Numbered from the stretch's first letter, positions 32,765 through 47,178 are shown. The stretch: 64,000 nucleotides of DNA from Chloroflexales bacterium ZM16-3 (GCA_004138175.2 RYFE02000019.1:32152-96151), one strand, 5' to 3'. Notes: generated by a model from the letters alone, not told the origin. Made by a program: numbers and translations.

Positions 32765-33667
32765 ATGATTCGCCGTACCTCGTTTATCACCGCTGCCCTG
32801 CTTGCGCTCGCGATGATCCTTGGTGTCTTTTCTACGGACACTGCATCGGCCCAGGGCCAGCGCTGCTTCCCCGAGACCAATCAGTGCATCTCCGGCCCCA
32901 TCCGCACCTACTGGGAGAAGAACGGCGGCCTGCCGATCTTCGGCTTCCCGATCACCGACCAGCACCAGGAGACGGTCGAGGGCCGCACCCTCCAGGTGCA
33001 GTGGTTCGAGCGTGATCGGCTAGAGATCCAGGCCGACGGCACGGTGACGGCGGGGCGCCTCGGCGTCGAGCTACTAGACAAGCAGGGTCGGCCCTGGCAG
33101 GTAGGTAGCCAGCTCTCTCCTGACGCCGGCTGCCTCGGGAACTTCCCCACCGGCTACCAGGTCTGCGGCACCTTTGCGAAGTTCTGGCAGAATAATGGTG
33201 GCCTGACCCGCCTGGGCTACCCGGTCACTGCCGAGATCCAGGAGACGATCGAGGGCCAGATCTACACGGTTCAGTACTTCGAGCGCCGCCGCTTCGAGCT
33301 GCACGGCGGCCAGGTGCTGCTGGGCCTGCTCGGCCGCGAGGTTCACGACTTTGCCCCTCCAGCCGATATCTGCACGCAGATCCCCGCGAGCGTCAACGCC
33401 TACGTCGAGCCGAACTGCGGCCCAGGCGGCACCGTTTTCGGCGCGATCGGCGGCGGCTTCGCGTCAGGCGAGAGTATCGGGTTCTATGTGACTGCGCCTG
33501 ACCAGTCTGTGATCGGCACGCCCGACCAGGTGAAGGCCGATAAGGATGGGATCTCGGGGGTCGCGGCCTTCTATTCGAGCGTGAACTCCGCCCCAGGTAT
33601 CTATGCGATCAGTTTTGAGGGCGTGAAGAGCCACCATAAGGCGATCGGCTACTTCCGCATTAAGTAG
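32765..33667 (+). CDS. Secreted protein with Chloroflexota-type NGGLPxFGFPxT repeats
   Basis: 300 residues. A signal peptide (residues 1-27, ending TASA) precedes two related ~75-residue modules: CFPETNQCISGPIRTYWEKNGGLPIFGFPITD and CLGNFPTGYQVCGTFAKFWQNNGGLTRLGYPVTAE, each followed by QWFER/QYFERRRFE. Such modules are common in exported proteins of Roseiflexus-like bacteria. The C-terminal ~95 residues form a beta-rich domain with two cysteines (ICTQIPASVNAYVEPNC). The role is unknown; cell-surface binding is a guess. Confidence 0.7.
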   Translation: MIRRTSFITAALLALAMILGVFSTDTASAQGQRCFPETNQCISGPIRTYWEKNGGLPIFGFPITDQHQETVEGRTLQVQWFERDRLEIQADGTVTAGRLGVELLDKQGRPWQVGSQLSPDAGCLGNFPTGYQVCGTFAKFWQNNGGLTRLGYPVTAEIQETIEGQIYTVQYFERRRFELHGGQVLLGLLGREVHDFAPPADICTQIPASVNAYVEPNCGPGGTVFGAIGGGFASGESIGFYVTAPDQSVIGTPDQVKADKDGISGVAAFYSSVNSAPGIYAISFEGVKSHHKAIGYFRIK

Positions 33668-33686
33668 GGCCAGCCAGCCCTTTGAG

Positions 33687-33714
33687 GTAGGGGCGCGTCG
33701 CGACGCGCCCCTAC
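33687..33714. terminator. GTAGGGGCGCG palindrome between convergent genes
   Basis: Perfect 14-bp arms without loop (33687-33700, 33701-33714); it overlaps the stop of the LCP-family gene. The same GTAGGGRCGC element type occurs after zwf, opcA and the 2H phosphoesterase gene. Confidence 0.7.
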
Positions 33715-35105
33715 TGCCCCGCCGCGTCTTCCCCCAGGATCACCACAATATCTGCCTGGCTCAGCACCCCCGGCGCCGCGCCGCGCACCGTGTCGGCGTT
33801 CAGCGCCTTCGCCAGACGTCGGCTGGTGGCTGGCTTCCCGGTTACGTCGTAGACCGTCGTGCGCGGGTGGTCGCCCTCAGGCGCGTTGTCGGGCACCAGG
33901 ATGCGGAAGCCGCTCCCCTCTAGCTCCAGGCTCACCGTGCGGGCCAGCCCCGGCGTCGCCGTGCCGTTGAGCACCTGCACCGTCGCCCTTTCGCGGCCCT
34001 CGCTCGGCGGTGCCGCGAAGGTGTCCAGCAGCGCCTGGATATCCTCGGCGTTCCAGATCAGATTCGAGCCGTTCTCGGTCATGCCCACCACATCCGGGCT
34101 GATCCGCAGCTGCCCGATCGCGTCCGGGTCTAGCCCGCCGGCCAGGCTCATCAGGCCCAGCAGCACGTCGATCCGGTCGATTGGCATCGTCGTCAGCACC
34201 GGCGGCGTGGCCCCGCCCGCGCCGGCCACCGAGCCGAGCAGCGACGGCACGGCCGCCACCTGGGACGGCCAGCCCTTGGCCTGGAACTCGTGCAGGATGG
34301 CCCGCAGCACCTGCTGCTGCCGCTCGGCCCGCCCGAAGTCGCTGTCGGCGTGGCGGGTGCGCGCGTAGATCAGGGCGCGCGCGCCGTCCATGCGCTGCGG
34401 GCCGGGCTGGAACTCCACTCGCATCGTGCCGAAGTCCGGCGTCGGGTACGCATCGTCCACGATCAGCGTCGGCACATCCACCGTGACCCCGCCGAGCGCG
34501 TCGATCACCCCGGCGAAGCCGTCGAAGTTCACCTGGGCCGTGTAGTCCACCCGCATGCCGTGGCGGCGTAGGTCGAGGAGTTGCTCGACCGTCTGGGCGG
34601 TCAGAGCCATGCCACCCTGCTCGGGGCTTGCCTCCGGCCCGTAGAGTTCCTCGGCGCGGGCGTAGCCCTGGCCGTAGGCCACATTGATCTTCGTCGTGCC
34701 GATGTCCAGCAGATCCACCTGGCTGTCACGCGGGATGGAGAGCAGGCTCACCCAGCGCCCAGCCGCATCGAGACGTGCCAGGATGAGCGTGTCGCTGCGC
34801 ACGCCCTCCTCGGGGTGGCCCGGCCGGGCATCCACGCCGATTAGCAGCAGGTTCGCCCCCACCAGCGGCGTGGACAGGGGCGGGTTGGGCCGCACCTCGG
34901 CCAGCGTAATGGCTGCCGCCAGCCGGTGGACCTGCCAGTAGAGCATGGCCGCGCCCAACAGGGCGGCCGCCAGCGCCAGCGCCAGCCCGAGCCTGACCCG
35001 CCGCCAGATCGTCCCGACCTGTCGGGCCGCCGCCCGCCGACGCATCGCCACCGTCTCGCCGGTGTAGGCACCCCGGCGCGGGCCGGGGGGTTGGTTCATC
35101 GCCAC
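33711..35105 (-). CDS. LytR-CpsA-Psr family protein with C-terminal LytR_C domain
   Basis: 464 residues, GTG start at 35105 with AGGA about seven bases before it. A membrane helix at ~28-55 is followed by the LCP catalytic domain: NLLLIGVDARPG, RSDTLILARLD, LLSIPRDSQVD, TKINVAYGQG, and YARTRHADSDFGRAERQQQVL with the conserved Arg residues for pyrophosphate binding. The C-terminal ~90 residues (TVQVLNGTATPGLARTVSLELEGSGFRI) are LytR_C. These enzymes attach polymers to the cell wall; in Chloroflexota the acceptor is uncertain. Confidence 0.9.
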   Translation of the reverse strand: MAMNQPPGPRRGAYTGETVAMRRRAAARQVGTIWRRVRLGLALALAAALLGAAMLYWQVHRLAAAITLAEVRPNPPLSTPLVGANLLLIGVDARPGHPEEGVRSDTLILARLDAAGRWVSLLSIPRDSQVDLLDIGTTKINVAYGQGYARAEELYGPEASPEQGGMALTAQTVEQLLDLRRHGMRVDYTAQVNFDGFAGVIDALGGVTVDVPTLIVDDAYPTPDFGTMRVEFQPGPQRMDGARALIYARTRHADSDFGRAERQQQVLRAILHEFQAKGWPSQVAAVPSLLGSVAGAGGATPPVLTTMPIDRIDVLLGLMSLAGGLDPDAIGQLRISPDVVGMTENGSNLIWNAEDIQALLDTFAAPPSEGRERATVQVLNGTATPGLARTVSLELEGSGFRILVPDNAPEGDHPRTTVYDVTGKPATSRRLAKALNADTVRGAAPGVLSQADIVVILGEDAAGQ

Positions 35106-35415
35106 AGGGTTATCCTCATATGTGATGCGTGAGTCCTATCAGGCATCACGCCTGTAACATCCGCTGTGCTGGGCGCACTATAGTCCGTAGCATCGAATTT
35201 GTTGTTGGGCGATAACTAAATAGTAAAAACTTCGTTTAAACCACCGAGGTCATCGAACGGCGGCACCGCACACGCCGGTATTGTAGCAGGCCCGCCTGTC
35301 GCATACCTGAGAGCAGACGCACACGCTGCTGAGCGCAGAGCGTGAATCTGGCATTGCCCCCGCCGGGGCGAGGGGTATAATGCACACGGACACTGATAGT
35401 TAAGAGAGGACAACT
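35106..35415. other. Intergenic region before gnd
   Basis: About 310 bases between divergent genes. TATAAT at ~35377 is a likely -10 for gnd. AT-rich patch at 35195-35235 may hold the promoter of the LCP gene. No coding frame supported. Confidence 0.4.
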
Positions 35416-36318
35416 ATGGAACTCGGCTTGATCGGACTCGGCCGCATGGGCGCGAATATGGCCGTCCGCCTGCTCCAGGGCGGGCACCGCGTGGTCGTCT
35501 ACAACCGCACCGTCGAGAAGGCTGTGGAGCTGGCCAACGAGCACGGCGCTGTCGCCACATCTTCGGTCGTAGAGCTTGTGCAGTCGCTCCAGGCACCCCG
35601 CATCGTCTGGCTCATGCTCCCCGCCGGTGCCGCCACCGATGAGTATATCGCCGCCGTCGCCCCCCTGCTTGAGAAAGGCGACATCCTGATCGACGGCGCC
35701 AACAACAATTATAAGGTCAGTATCGCCCACGGCGAGCAGCTCGCTGCTATGGGCCTGCGCTTTATGGACGCCGGCGTCTCCGGCGGCATCTGGGGGCTGA
35801 AGGTCGGCTACTGCACCATGGTCGGCGGCGAGCCCGAGACCGTCGCCCACGTTGAGCCCATCCTCAAGACCCTGGCCCCGCCCGATGGCTACCTGCACTG
35901 CGGCCCCTATGGGGCCGGCCACTTTGTGAAGATGGTCCACAACGGCATCGAGTACGGCATGATGCAGGCATACGCCGAGGGATTCGAGATCCTGGAGAAG
36001 AGCCGCTACGACCTTGACCTGGAGAAGGTCAGCCACCTCTGGAACCAGGGCAGCGTGGTGCGCTCCTGGCTGCTAGAGCTGGCAGAGCTGGCCTTCGCCG
36101 AGGATGCGCACCTCGACCAGCTGCGCGGCTATGTGCAGGACAGCGGCGAGGGCCGCTGGACGGTGCAGGAGGCGATCGACCTCGATGTGCCCGCCCCCGT
36201 GATCACCCTCTCGCTGCTGACCCGCTTCCGCTCGCGGCAGGACGACAGCTTCGGCGCCAAGGTGCTCGCCGCCTTGCGCAACCAGTTCGGCGGCCACGCG
36301 GTGAAGAAGGCGGAATAA
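35416..36318 (+). CDS. gnd: 6-phosphogluconate dehydrogenase (decarboxylating), short form
   Basis: 300 residues, AGAGGA upstream of the ATG. The NAD(P)-binding loop is GLIGLGRMGANMAVRL, and DAGVSGGIWGLKVGYCTMVGG with GHFVKMVHNGIEYGMMQAYAEG carries the catalytic Lys and substrate-binding residues. The ~300-residue length matches the GndA-type single-domain family rather than the 470-residue enzyme. It oxidises 6-phosphogluconate to ribulose 5-phosphate in the pentose phosphate pathway and is followed by zwf and opcA on the same strand, forming a complete oxidative branch. Confidence 0.92.
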   Translation: MELGLIGLGRMGANMAVRLLQGGHRVVVYNRTVEKAVELANEHGAVATSSVVELVQSLQAPRIVWLMLPAGAATDEYIAAVAPLLEKGDILIDGANNNYKVSIAHGEQLAAMGLRFMDAGVSGGIWGLKVGYCTMVGGEPETVAHVEPILKTLAPPDGYLHCGPYGAGHFVKMVHNGIEYGMMQAYAEGFEILEKSRYDLDLEKVSHLWNQGSVVRSWLLELAELAFAEDAHLDQLRGYVQDSGEGRWTVQEAIDLDVPAPVITLSLLTRFRSRQDDSFGAKVLAALRNQFGGHAVKKAE

Positions 36319-36381
36319 TCAATGTTGAATATTGAATGTTGAATGCGCGCATTCAACATTCAATATTCAACTTTCAATATT
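36319..36381. repeat. Inverted heptanucleotide cluster between gnd and zwf
   Basis: TGTTGAA/TATTGAA units face TTCAACA/TTCAATA units around GCGCGC, giving a ~25-bp imperfect hairpin in the operon spacer. It could protect or attenuate the transcript between the two genes. Confidence 0.85.
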
Positions 36382-37918
<1,537 letters not shown>

Positions 37919-37923
<5 letters not shown>

Positions 37924-37952
37924 GGACGCAGCGCGCTGCGTCCCTACACGCG
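37919..37952. terminator. Palindrome overlapping the zwf stop codon
   Basis: CGTGTAGGGACGCAGCG and its complement form a 17-bp stem without loop; the zwf TAG lies in the left arm. It belongs to the recurring GTAGGGRCG palindrome class. Confidence 0.75.
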
Positions 37953-38016
37953 TCCGATCCCTACTTTGTATGTGTTGCGGGCGGCGAAGCCGCCCCAGAA
38001 CCCACCTGGAGGGTAT

Positions 38017-39165
38017 ATGACCACCGATATCGTCACCATTGAGCGCGACCTTCAGGAGCTCTGGAAGAGCAACACCGCCGAGGCCGCCGCCGCAGGCCAC
38101 TCGACCACCCGCGCACTGACCTTGAACCTGCTGGCCCGCGCCACGAGCATCGAGCAGGCCGATGCGATGGGCGCGGTCATCCAGGCGCTCACCGCCAGCC
38201 ACCCCTGCCGCGCCGTGGTGCTGATCGACCAGCCCGACCAGGGCGACCCGCAGCTCGAAGCATGGGTGCAGGCGAACTGTCTGCTCCCCGCCCCCGGCGC
38301 GCCCCAGGTCTGCGGCGAGCAGATCACGATCAGCTCGCGCGGCGCGCGGGCCGGCCAGGTGGCCAGCCTGATGCTGCCCCTGCTGGTTCCCGACCTGCCG
38401 GTGGTGCTCTGGATGGACGGCGACCAGCCCTTTGGCCACCGCCTGCTCGGCAAGCTGCGCGGCGTGCTCGACCGGCTGATCGTCGACTCGGCCAGCTTCG
38501 CCGACCCGATTCGCGATCTGGCGGTGATGGCCGAATTCGATGCGAGTAACACGTCCGGCCCCGAGTCGCCGGCCCTCAGCGACCTGAACTGGGCCAGGCT
38601 GACACCCTGGCGCGAGCTGATCGCCCAGTTCTTCGACACCCGGCCCTTCCTGCCGCACCTGCGTCGCCTCGACCATGTGGAGATCGACTATGTGGCCGTC
38701 GGCGAGGGCGGGCTGCTGCGCGCCCTGATGCTGGCCGGCTGGCTGGCCTCAAACCTCGGCTGGGATCTGTGCGAGGGCGGGGTCTCCCGCGATGGCGAGG
38801 ATATTGGCCTGCACCTGATCAGGCCCGCCGTCGGCGCGGCCAGCGGCGGCACGCGCACGGTTACTGTCACCCTGCGCCCGGCCCAGTTTGACGATAACGC
38901 CCTGGTCGGCTTGTCCGCCCTGCACCTGCGGGCGGTAGACAACGTGCTGGCCGACTTCAGCGTCGAGCACACTGATAATCCGACCTGCGTGCGCACGCTG
39001 GCCCAGGTGGCCGGCCAGCCGACGGTGAGTCGTCTGGCCCACGCCGAGCGCGCGGACACGACCGAACTGCTGGCCGCCGAGCTGCGCCTGCTCAGCCGCG
39101 ACCGCACCTTTAGCGCGGCGCTTCATTCCGCCGCCAGCTTCGCGCGGGGTATCATCGAGCCGTAG
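38017..39165 (+). CDS. opcA: OpcA, glucose-6-phosphate dehydrogenase assembly protein
   Basis: 382 residues from the ATG at 38017 with GGAGGG upstream. The N-terminal domain has the OpcA pattern ATRALTLNLLARA and QADAMGAVIQALTASHPCRAVVLIDQP, the middle VASLMLPLLVPDLPVVLWMDGDQPF, and the C-terminal RLDHVEIDY region. OpcA has a pseudo-enzymatic fold and activates G6PD by promoting its oligomerisation. The gene order gnd-zwf-opcA supports the call. Confidence 0.9.
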   Translation: MTTDIVTIERDLQELWKSNTAEAAAAGHSTTRALTLNLLARATSIEQADAMGAVIQALTASHPCRAVVLIDQPDQGDPQLEAWVQANCLLPAPGAPQVCGEQITISSRGARAGQVASLMLPLLVPDLPVVLWMDGDQPFGHRLLGKLRGVLDRLIVDSASFADPIRDLAVMAEFDASNTSGPESPALSDLNWARLTPWRELIAQFFDTRPFLPHLRRLDHVEIDYVAVGEGGLLRALMLAGWLASNLGWDLCEGGVSRDGEDIGLHLIRPAVGAASGGTRTVTVTLRPAQFDDNALVGLSALHLRAVDNVLADFSVEHTDNPTCVRTLAQVAGQPTVSRLAHAERADTTELLAAELRLLSRDRTFSAALHSAASFARGIIEP

Positions 39166-39204
39166 GGGCGGCTCGCGAGCCGCCCCTCCATTGAGGGGGG
39201 CAGT

Positions 39205-39573
39205 ATGACAGGAGCAGTATTCATTGTGGTCGGGCTGATCTTCCTGGCGATCACCACCGGCGTGAAGACGCTGGTGCTGGTGCAGTTGCGCTGGGCGACT
39301 CCTGGGAAGACCTTCTACGACGCGCTCCTGGCCAATATGGCCTCGGGGCTGCTGCTGGCCATGCTGGCACCCCGCTTCAGCGAGATTGCTAACACGGTGC
39401 CGCTGTTTACCCTGGTGCTTGGGTTCTGCCTCGCTGCGGCGCTGATCGAGGGCGCGGTGCTGCGGCTGCTGCGCGACCGCTCGTTGCTGCGCTGCTACCT
39501 TGTGTCGCTGGCGGCAAACGCGGCGAGCTTCTTTGTGGTGCTGGCTCTGACGCTGAACTTGCTGCTGGCGTGA
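39205..39573 (+). CDS. Small membrane protein, hypothetical
   Basis: 122 residues with three or four hydrophobic helices (AVFIVVGLIFLAITTGVKTLVLVQL, LLANMASGLLLAMLAP, FTLVLGFCLAAALIEGAVL, FFVVLALTLNLLLA). No family recognised; it resembles the many small polytopic proteins of unknown role in Chloroflexota. AGGGGGGCAGT precedes the ATG. Probably co-transcribed with opcA through the weak palindrome at its stop. Confidence 0.6.
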   Translation: MTGAVFIVVGLIFLAITTGVKTLVLVQLRWATPGKTFYDALLANMASGLLLAMLAPRFSEIANTVPLFTLVLGFCLAAALIEGAVLRLLRDRSLLRCYLVSLAANAASFFVVLALTLNLLLA

Positions 39574-39592
39574 TCTGGCCATAGGGCAACGT

Positions 39593-39625
39593 AATCGCCC
39601 CGCTCGCAATGCGAGCGGGGCGATT
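39593..39625. terminator. 15-bp hairpin between convergent genes
   Basis: AATCGCCCCGCTCGC-AAT-GCGAGCGGGGCGATT, followed by GCTTC, ends just before the secA stop and terminates both strands. Confidence 0.8.
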
Positions 39626-39634
39626 GCTTCGCCG

Positions 39635-42646
<3,012 letters not shown>

Positions 42647-42751
42647 CTGTATCTCCATCGTGAGGTGTGAGTAACGCGTCACGCCGCACGGATTACGCAT
42701 CGCATACTGTTCCGCATTATACCCGACGCCAATGGCCTGGGGCAAGGCGGA

Positions 42752-42853
<102 letters not shown>

Positions 42854-45800
42854 CTATGCGCTGATAGCGAGCGCCTCGTAGACCTTCTCCAGGAGGAGGG
42901 TAGCGCTGAAGGGCTTCTGGAGGAAGTGCATGTCGGGGGTGATCTCCCGTGAGTTGGAGAGGTCGTCATCGGTGTAGCCCGACATCAGCAGCACCTTGAT
43001 CTGGGGCTGCATAGCGCTGAGCTGGGCGGCGAGCTGGACACCGTTAATGCCGCCGGGCATCACGATATCGCTGAGCAGCAGGTCGATCTGGCCCTTATAC
43101 TGGCTACAGATACGCATGGCGATGACGCCGTTGGCGGCCTCGATCACCGTGAGCCCCTGGCTGGAAAGGATCTGTCGGGCCAGATGGCGCACCCGATCAT
43201 CGTCCTCGACAAGCAGCACCGTGGCGCGAGAGATGACCGGCTGGGCGGTCGATGCCGTGGGGGGGGCTGCGCTCGGCTCAGCCACCGCTGGCAGGTAGAC
43301 GTGGAAGCTGGTGCCCTGGCCGAGGGTGCTGCTGAAACGGATCTTCCCGCCGCTCTGCTGGACGATCCCGTGGACGGTGGCTAGGCCGAGGCCGGTGCCC
43401 TTGCCTCGGGGCTTGGTGGTGAAGAAGGGCTCGAAGATATGCTCGCGGGCGGCCAGATCGATCCCCTCGCCGGTATCGCGCACTGTCAGCAGCACGTAGC
43501 TGCCTGGCTGTAGATCATGATCCTCGCCCTCCCCGATCACGACATTCTCTGTGTTGATCGAGAGCTCGCCGCCTTGGGGCATGGCGTCGCGCCCATTAAT
43601 GCAGAGGTTCAGGATCACCTGCTCGATCTGGCTGGGGTCGGCTCGCACTGTAGCCAGACTGCTGTTCAGGTGGGTGCGCAGGGCCACGTCCTCGCCGATC
43701 AGGCGGTGGAGCATCTGCTCGATCGGCGCGATGATCTCATTGAGGTTGATCGTCGCGGGCTGGAGCACCTGGCGGCGGCTGAAGGCGAGCAGCTGACGGG
43801 TGAGCGCGGCCGCGCGGGTGCCGGCCAGGCGGATCTGGTCAATTCCCTGGCGAATGTCGTCGTTGAGCCCTGGCCCGTGCAACATCAGGTCGCACTCGCC
43901 CATGATCACGGTCAGAATATTATTAAAGTCGTGGGAGACCCCGCCAGCCAGGCGGCCGACCGCCTCCATCTTCTGGGCCTGGCGCAGCTGCTCATCGGCC
44001 CGCAGCCGCTCGCTAATATCGCGCATGATCGTCGAGAAGTACTCGGTCTGGCCCTCCGCGTTGCGGTGGGCGATGATCACCTGAGATACCGGGATCTCCG
44101 CCCCGTCACTGCGCCGCAAGATGAGCTCGCCCGACCAGATGCCGTCACGCATCGCGGCGGGCATACTTACGCTGAAGATCTGACTTAGCGAGTCATTGAG
44201 CACATAGTTCTGTATTGGCCAGCCGATAATATCTTCGTGATCGCCGATGCCTAGCAGATGTCGGCCGGCACGGTTCAGGAACAGCATGCGCCCCTTGGTG
44301 TCGGCGCTGCCGACAACATCGGTGGTGGCCTCCAGAATAGCGGTCAGGCGCATCTGCGCCTGCTCGCTGCGCTGCCGCTCGGCCAGTTCGTCGCGGACAG
44401 TCTCATAGAGCCGGGCATTCTCCAGGGCGATCGCCGCCTGAGCGGCAAATGCGCTGGCGATCCGGGCGTGCTCGGGGCTATAGAAGCCCGGCTCGTACTT
44501 GTCGATAGCGATCATACCGATCAGCCGCTCGCCAAAGATCAGCGGCACACCGAGCCAGCTGCGGATGGGGTCGGCCCGGTAGGGCTCCTCGTTAAAGCGC
44601 GTGTAAACCTTCGGCGCATCGTCGAGGATTACCGTGGTGCGCAGGCGGGCAACCTCTGCGTTCGGCCCCGCGCCGTGCAGTGGGAAGGTGGTGCCAATCA
44701 GCTTCTCGGGACGGGCCAGCCCGTAGGCGCTGATGATCTCAACCTGATCCCCGCGCACCAGCTGCACCGTCGAGCTATCGTAGGGCACCACTGCCCGCAG
44801 CTTGTCGAGGATGCGGTCGAGCAGGCGGTGCAGATCGAGGGTAGAGCTGAGGGCGATCGCGGTGCTGTAGAGGGTCTCGGCCTCGCGGCGGCGTCCCTCG
44901 GCGCTCGCGAGCGTGCTGCTGAGCTGGGTGACGGTGCGATCAAGGGTGTGGGCCAGGGCACCGATCTCGTCGTGGCTGTCGATGTGGATCGGGGTGGTGA
45001 GGTCGCCGGTCGCTACCTGTTCAGCGGCGGCGGCCAGGGCGCGCACCGGGCGCACAATGCTCCGCGTTAGGATGTATGCGGTGAGCAGGCCGATGATCAG
45101 CAGCCCCGCCGTGAGCGCGATATTCACCATCAGGACGTGGTTGATCGGTGCCAGGATATCGGTAATCGGCAGGTCGCAGATCACGATCCAGGCCATCGCT
45201 TCCTGATTAGGGAAGTTCAGCTCGTGGTAGATGGTGAACGCGCCGGGTGTGTCTTCCGCGCCCAGGATCGTCCCGCCGGTGCGGCTGAGGATCTGCGCGG
45301 CGCTGCCGGGGCGGTCGCTCAGCAGGCTGCCGCTGCTTGGGCCGACGACATACGCGCCGCTCTCATCTACAATGACGGTGTCCGAGGCGTGCGCAGGGTC
45401 GATCAGCAGGTCGAAGATCGGCTGGGCGGCCACGTCGAGGGTGATTTGCCCAACGCTGACGCCCGATTCAGCGCGCAGGACGATGCTGTAGCGCAGCACC
45501 GGGGTCGGGATGCCAGCCTGGTTCTGGGGCCGGATCTCCGAGAGCGGGGCGATCTGCACCGTCGGCTGGGGAACGATCTGTCCCGCTGGCGCGACGACCT
45601 CTGGCTGAGCCTGGGCGGCGGGCGGGCCGGTGGGCACGAGGGTCGGCTTGCTCGCCACGACTCGGGCGCAGATCTGATCGTCCCCCCGCTTGTCGGCCAG
45701 GCAGATCCTGATATAGCGACGCCCCGAACGCGCCAGAAAGCTCAGGAACTGCTCGCCGATAGCGTCGCCCGCACCCCCGTCGCCCTGGGTGTAGCGGATC

Positions 45801-46036
45801 ATCGCCGAGTCGCGGGTGAGGAGCAGCAGGTCGGTGCTCATAGAGGCAAGCAGGTCTTCCGCCGCATGGGTGCGGGCGGAGATAAGCTGCATCTGCTCGT
45901 CACGGGCGTGCGTGATCAGGAGATCGCGGGTGCTGAGCTGGGTGTAGAGCGAGACCAGGGCGAGTGCGGGAAGCAGCACCATGCTGAATCCCAGCATCAG
46001 CTTATATTGGAGGCGGGATCGAATCCGTGTGCGCAT
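42854..46036 (-). CDS. Hybrid sensor histidine kinase (Cache-HAMP-GAF-PAS-HisKA-HATPase-REC)
   Basis: 1060 residues from the ATG at 46036. A membrane helix at ~12-35, a large extracytoplasmic sensor with a second helix at ~300-325, and HAMP (SIVRPVRALAAAAEQVATGDL) lead to a GAF domain (LLDRILDKLRAVVPYDSSTVQLV), a PAS domain, HisKA (GRLAGGVSHDFNNILTVI with the phospho-His), HATPase (DTGEGI, GTGLGLATVHGIV) and a C-terminal receiver (VLLVEDDDRVR, DLLLSDIVMPG with the phospho-Asp). It may end a phosphorelay; no separate regulator gene is adjacent. Confidence 0.92.
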   Translation of the reverse strand: MRTRIRSRLQYKLMLGFSMVLLPALALVSLYTQLSTRDLLITHARDEQMQLISARTHAAEDLLASMSTDLLLLTRDSAMIRYTQGDGGAGDAIGEQFLSFLARSGRRYIRICLADKRGDDQICARVVASKPTLVPTGPPAAQAQPEVVAPAGQIVPQPTVQIAPLSEIRPQNQAGIPTPVLRYSIVLRAESGVSVGQITLDVAAQPIFDLLIDPAHASDTVIVDESGAYVVGPSSGSLLSDRPGSAAQILSRTGGTILGAEDTPGAFTIYHELNFPNQEAMAWIVICDLPITDILAPINHVLMVNIALTAGLLIIGLLTAYILTRSIVRPVRALAAAAEQVATGDLTTPIHIDSHDEIGALAHTLDRTVTQLSSTLASAEGRRREAETLYSTAIALSSTLDLHRLLDRILDKLRAVVPYDSSTVQLVRGDQVEIISAYGLARPEKLIGTTFPLHGAGPNAEVARLRTTVILDDAPKVYTRFNEEPYRADPIRSWLGVPLIFGERLIGMIAIDKYEPGFYSPEHARIASAFAAQAAIALENARLYETVRDELAERQRSEQAQMRLTAILEATTDVVGSADTKGRMLFLNRAGRHLLGIGDHEDIIGWPIQNYVLNDSLSQIFSVSMPAAMRDGIWSGELILRRSDGAEIPVSQVIIAHRNAEGQTEYFSTIMRDISERLRADEQLRQAQKMEAVGRLAGGVSHDFNNILTVIMGECDLMLHGPGLNDDIRQGIDQIRLAGTRAAALTRQLLAFSRRQVLQPATINLNEIIAPIEQMLHRLIGEDVALRTHLNSSLATVRADPSQIEQVILNLCINGRDAMPQGGELSINTENVVIGEGEDHDLQPGSYVLLTVRDTGEGIDLAAREHIFEPFFTTKPRGKGTGLGLATVHGIVQQSGGKIRFSSTLGQGTSFHVYLPAVAEPSAAPPTASTAQPVISRATVLLVEDDDRVRHLARQILSSQGLTVIEAANGVIAMRICSQYKGQIDLLLSDIVMPGGINGVQLAAQLSAMQPQIKVLLMSGYTDDDLSNSREITPDMHFLQKPFSATLLLEKVYEALAISA

Positions 46037-46119
46037 GAAGGTGCTCCGGCGCGGGCGTGATCGCGCCAGCACAGTATACCCGGCGATGCCACTGGGTGCG
46101 TCATATAGGCAGGGCTGTT

Positions 46120-46330
46120 GCAACGTCCTGGGGGGCTCCTCCGGCTGGCGATTGAAGTCGCGCCGGAGGGTCGTTCCTCACCGGGCGTCGGCCCGCGCCG
46201 ACGTTGGAGCCGCCCGCCTACGCGGGCGGCTGGCCGATGTCCCCCGCCCTGTGACGCGGCTTTAGCCGCAAGCGCCCATGATGCTGCCGATAGGCGCAGG
46301 TTAGCCCAGTGGTTATTCGCGCTACCAAAT
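46120..46330. repeat. GC-rich dispersed repeat
   Basis: GTCGGCCCGCGCCGACG, GCCGCCCGCCTACGCGGGCGGC and GACGCGGCTTTAGCCGC are successive palindromic blocks. Close relatives occur at ~48455-48565 and ~52680-52850. These look like non-autonomous repetitive elements; nothing coding. Confidence 0.7.
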
Positions 46331-46332
46331 CT

Positions 46333-46389
46333 CCTCGTGGCTTGCCGAAATGTGTCAGCTTAGCTGACACATTTCGGCAAGCCACGAGG
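46333..46389. terminator. 28-bp perfect hairpin with a one-base centre
   Basis: Arms 46333-46360 and 46362-46389 are perfect complements (CCTCGTGGCTTGCCGAAATG...). So exact a palindrome implies recent formation or active maintenance. It may terminate the SDR gene, whose stop is 21 bases to the right. Confidence 0.75.
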
Positions 46390-46410
46390 GGATTCTGGGG
46401 GCGGCGGATC

Positions 46411-47178
46411 CTACTTCGGCGCCATCCGGATCGCCCCATCGAGGCGGATCACCTCGCCATTAAGCATCTGGTTCTCGATGATGTGGCGCACCAGCGCGGC
46501 GTACTCGGGCGGCTGGCCGAGGCGCGGCGGGAAGGGCACCTGCTGCCCCAGCGACTCGCGGGCGGGCTCGGGCAGGCTGGCCAGCATCGCCGTATCGAAG
46601 ATCCCCGGCGCGATGCTCATCACCCGGATGCCAAAGCGGGCCAGCTCGCGGGCGATCGGGAGGGTCATTCCCACCACGCCGCCCTTAGATGCCGAGTAGG
46701 CCGCCTGGCCGATCTGCCCGTCGTAGGCGGCCACCGATGCGGTGTTAATGATCACCCCGCGCTCGCCGCCAGCGCCTGGCTCGTTGTGCTGCATCACCGC
46801 CGCAGCCAGCCGGATCATGTTGAAGGTTCCGGTCAGGTTCACCCGGATGATCTTTGCGAAGAGATCCAGGCTGTGTGGCCCGCCTCGCCCGAGCACTCGC
46901 TCGGCGCTAACGAGGCCGGCGCAGTTGACGACGCCGTGCAGCCCGCCGAAGCTGCTCACCGCCAGATCGACCGCCGCCTGTACGCTGGCCTCGTCGCCCA
47001 CGTCTGTCTGTGCGAAGCGGGCAGACTCCCCGATCTCGGCGGCGACCGCCTCGCCGGCAGCCGGGTTGATCTCTACGATCACCACCTTCGCGCCCTGGCC
47101 CGCCAGCATTCTGGCGGTGCCCGCCCCGAGCCCCGACCCGCCTCCGCTTACGAGAAACACCTTGCCCGCGATCTCCAT
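46411..47178 (-). CDS. Short-chain dehydrogenase, 3-hydroxyacyl-CoA dehydrogenase-like
   Basis: 255 residues from the ATG at 47178 (AGGAG eight bases upstream). The Rossmann motif is [20 protein letters not shown] is VVNCAGLV, and the catalytic set is [23 protein letters not shown] (Ser, Tyr-xxx-Lys). [19 protein letters not shown] and [10 protein letters not shown] match type-II 3-hydroxyacyl-CoA dehydrogenases (HSD17B10-like). NAD(H) preference is suggested by VIVEIN with an acidic residue. Likely role in fatty-acid or branched-chain degradation. Confidence 0.85.
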   Translation of the reverse strand: MEIAGKVFLVSGGGSGLGAGTARMLAGQGAKVVIVEINPAAGEAVAAEIGESARFAQTDVGDEASVQAAVDLAVSSFGGLHGVVNCAGLVSAERVLGRGGPHSLDLFAKIIRVNLTGTFNMIRLAAAVMQHNEPGAGGERGVIINTASVAAYDGQIGQAAYSASKGGVVGMTLPIARELARFGIRVMSIAPGIFDTAMLASLPEPARESLGQQVPFPPRLGQPPEYAALVRHIIENQMLNGEVIRLDGAIRMAPK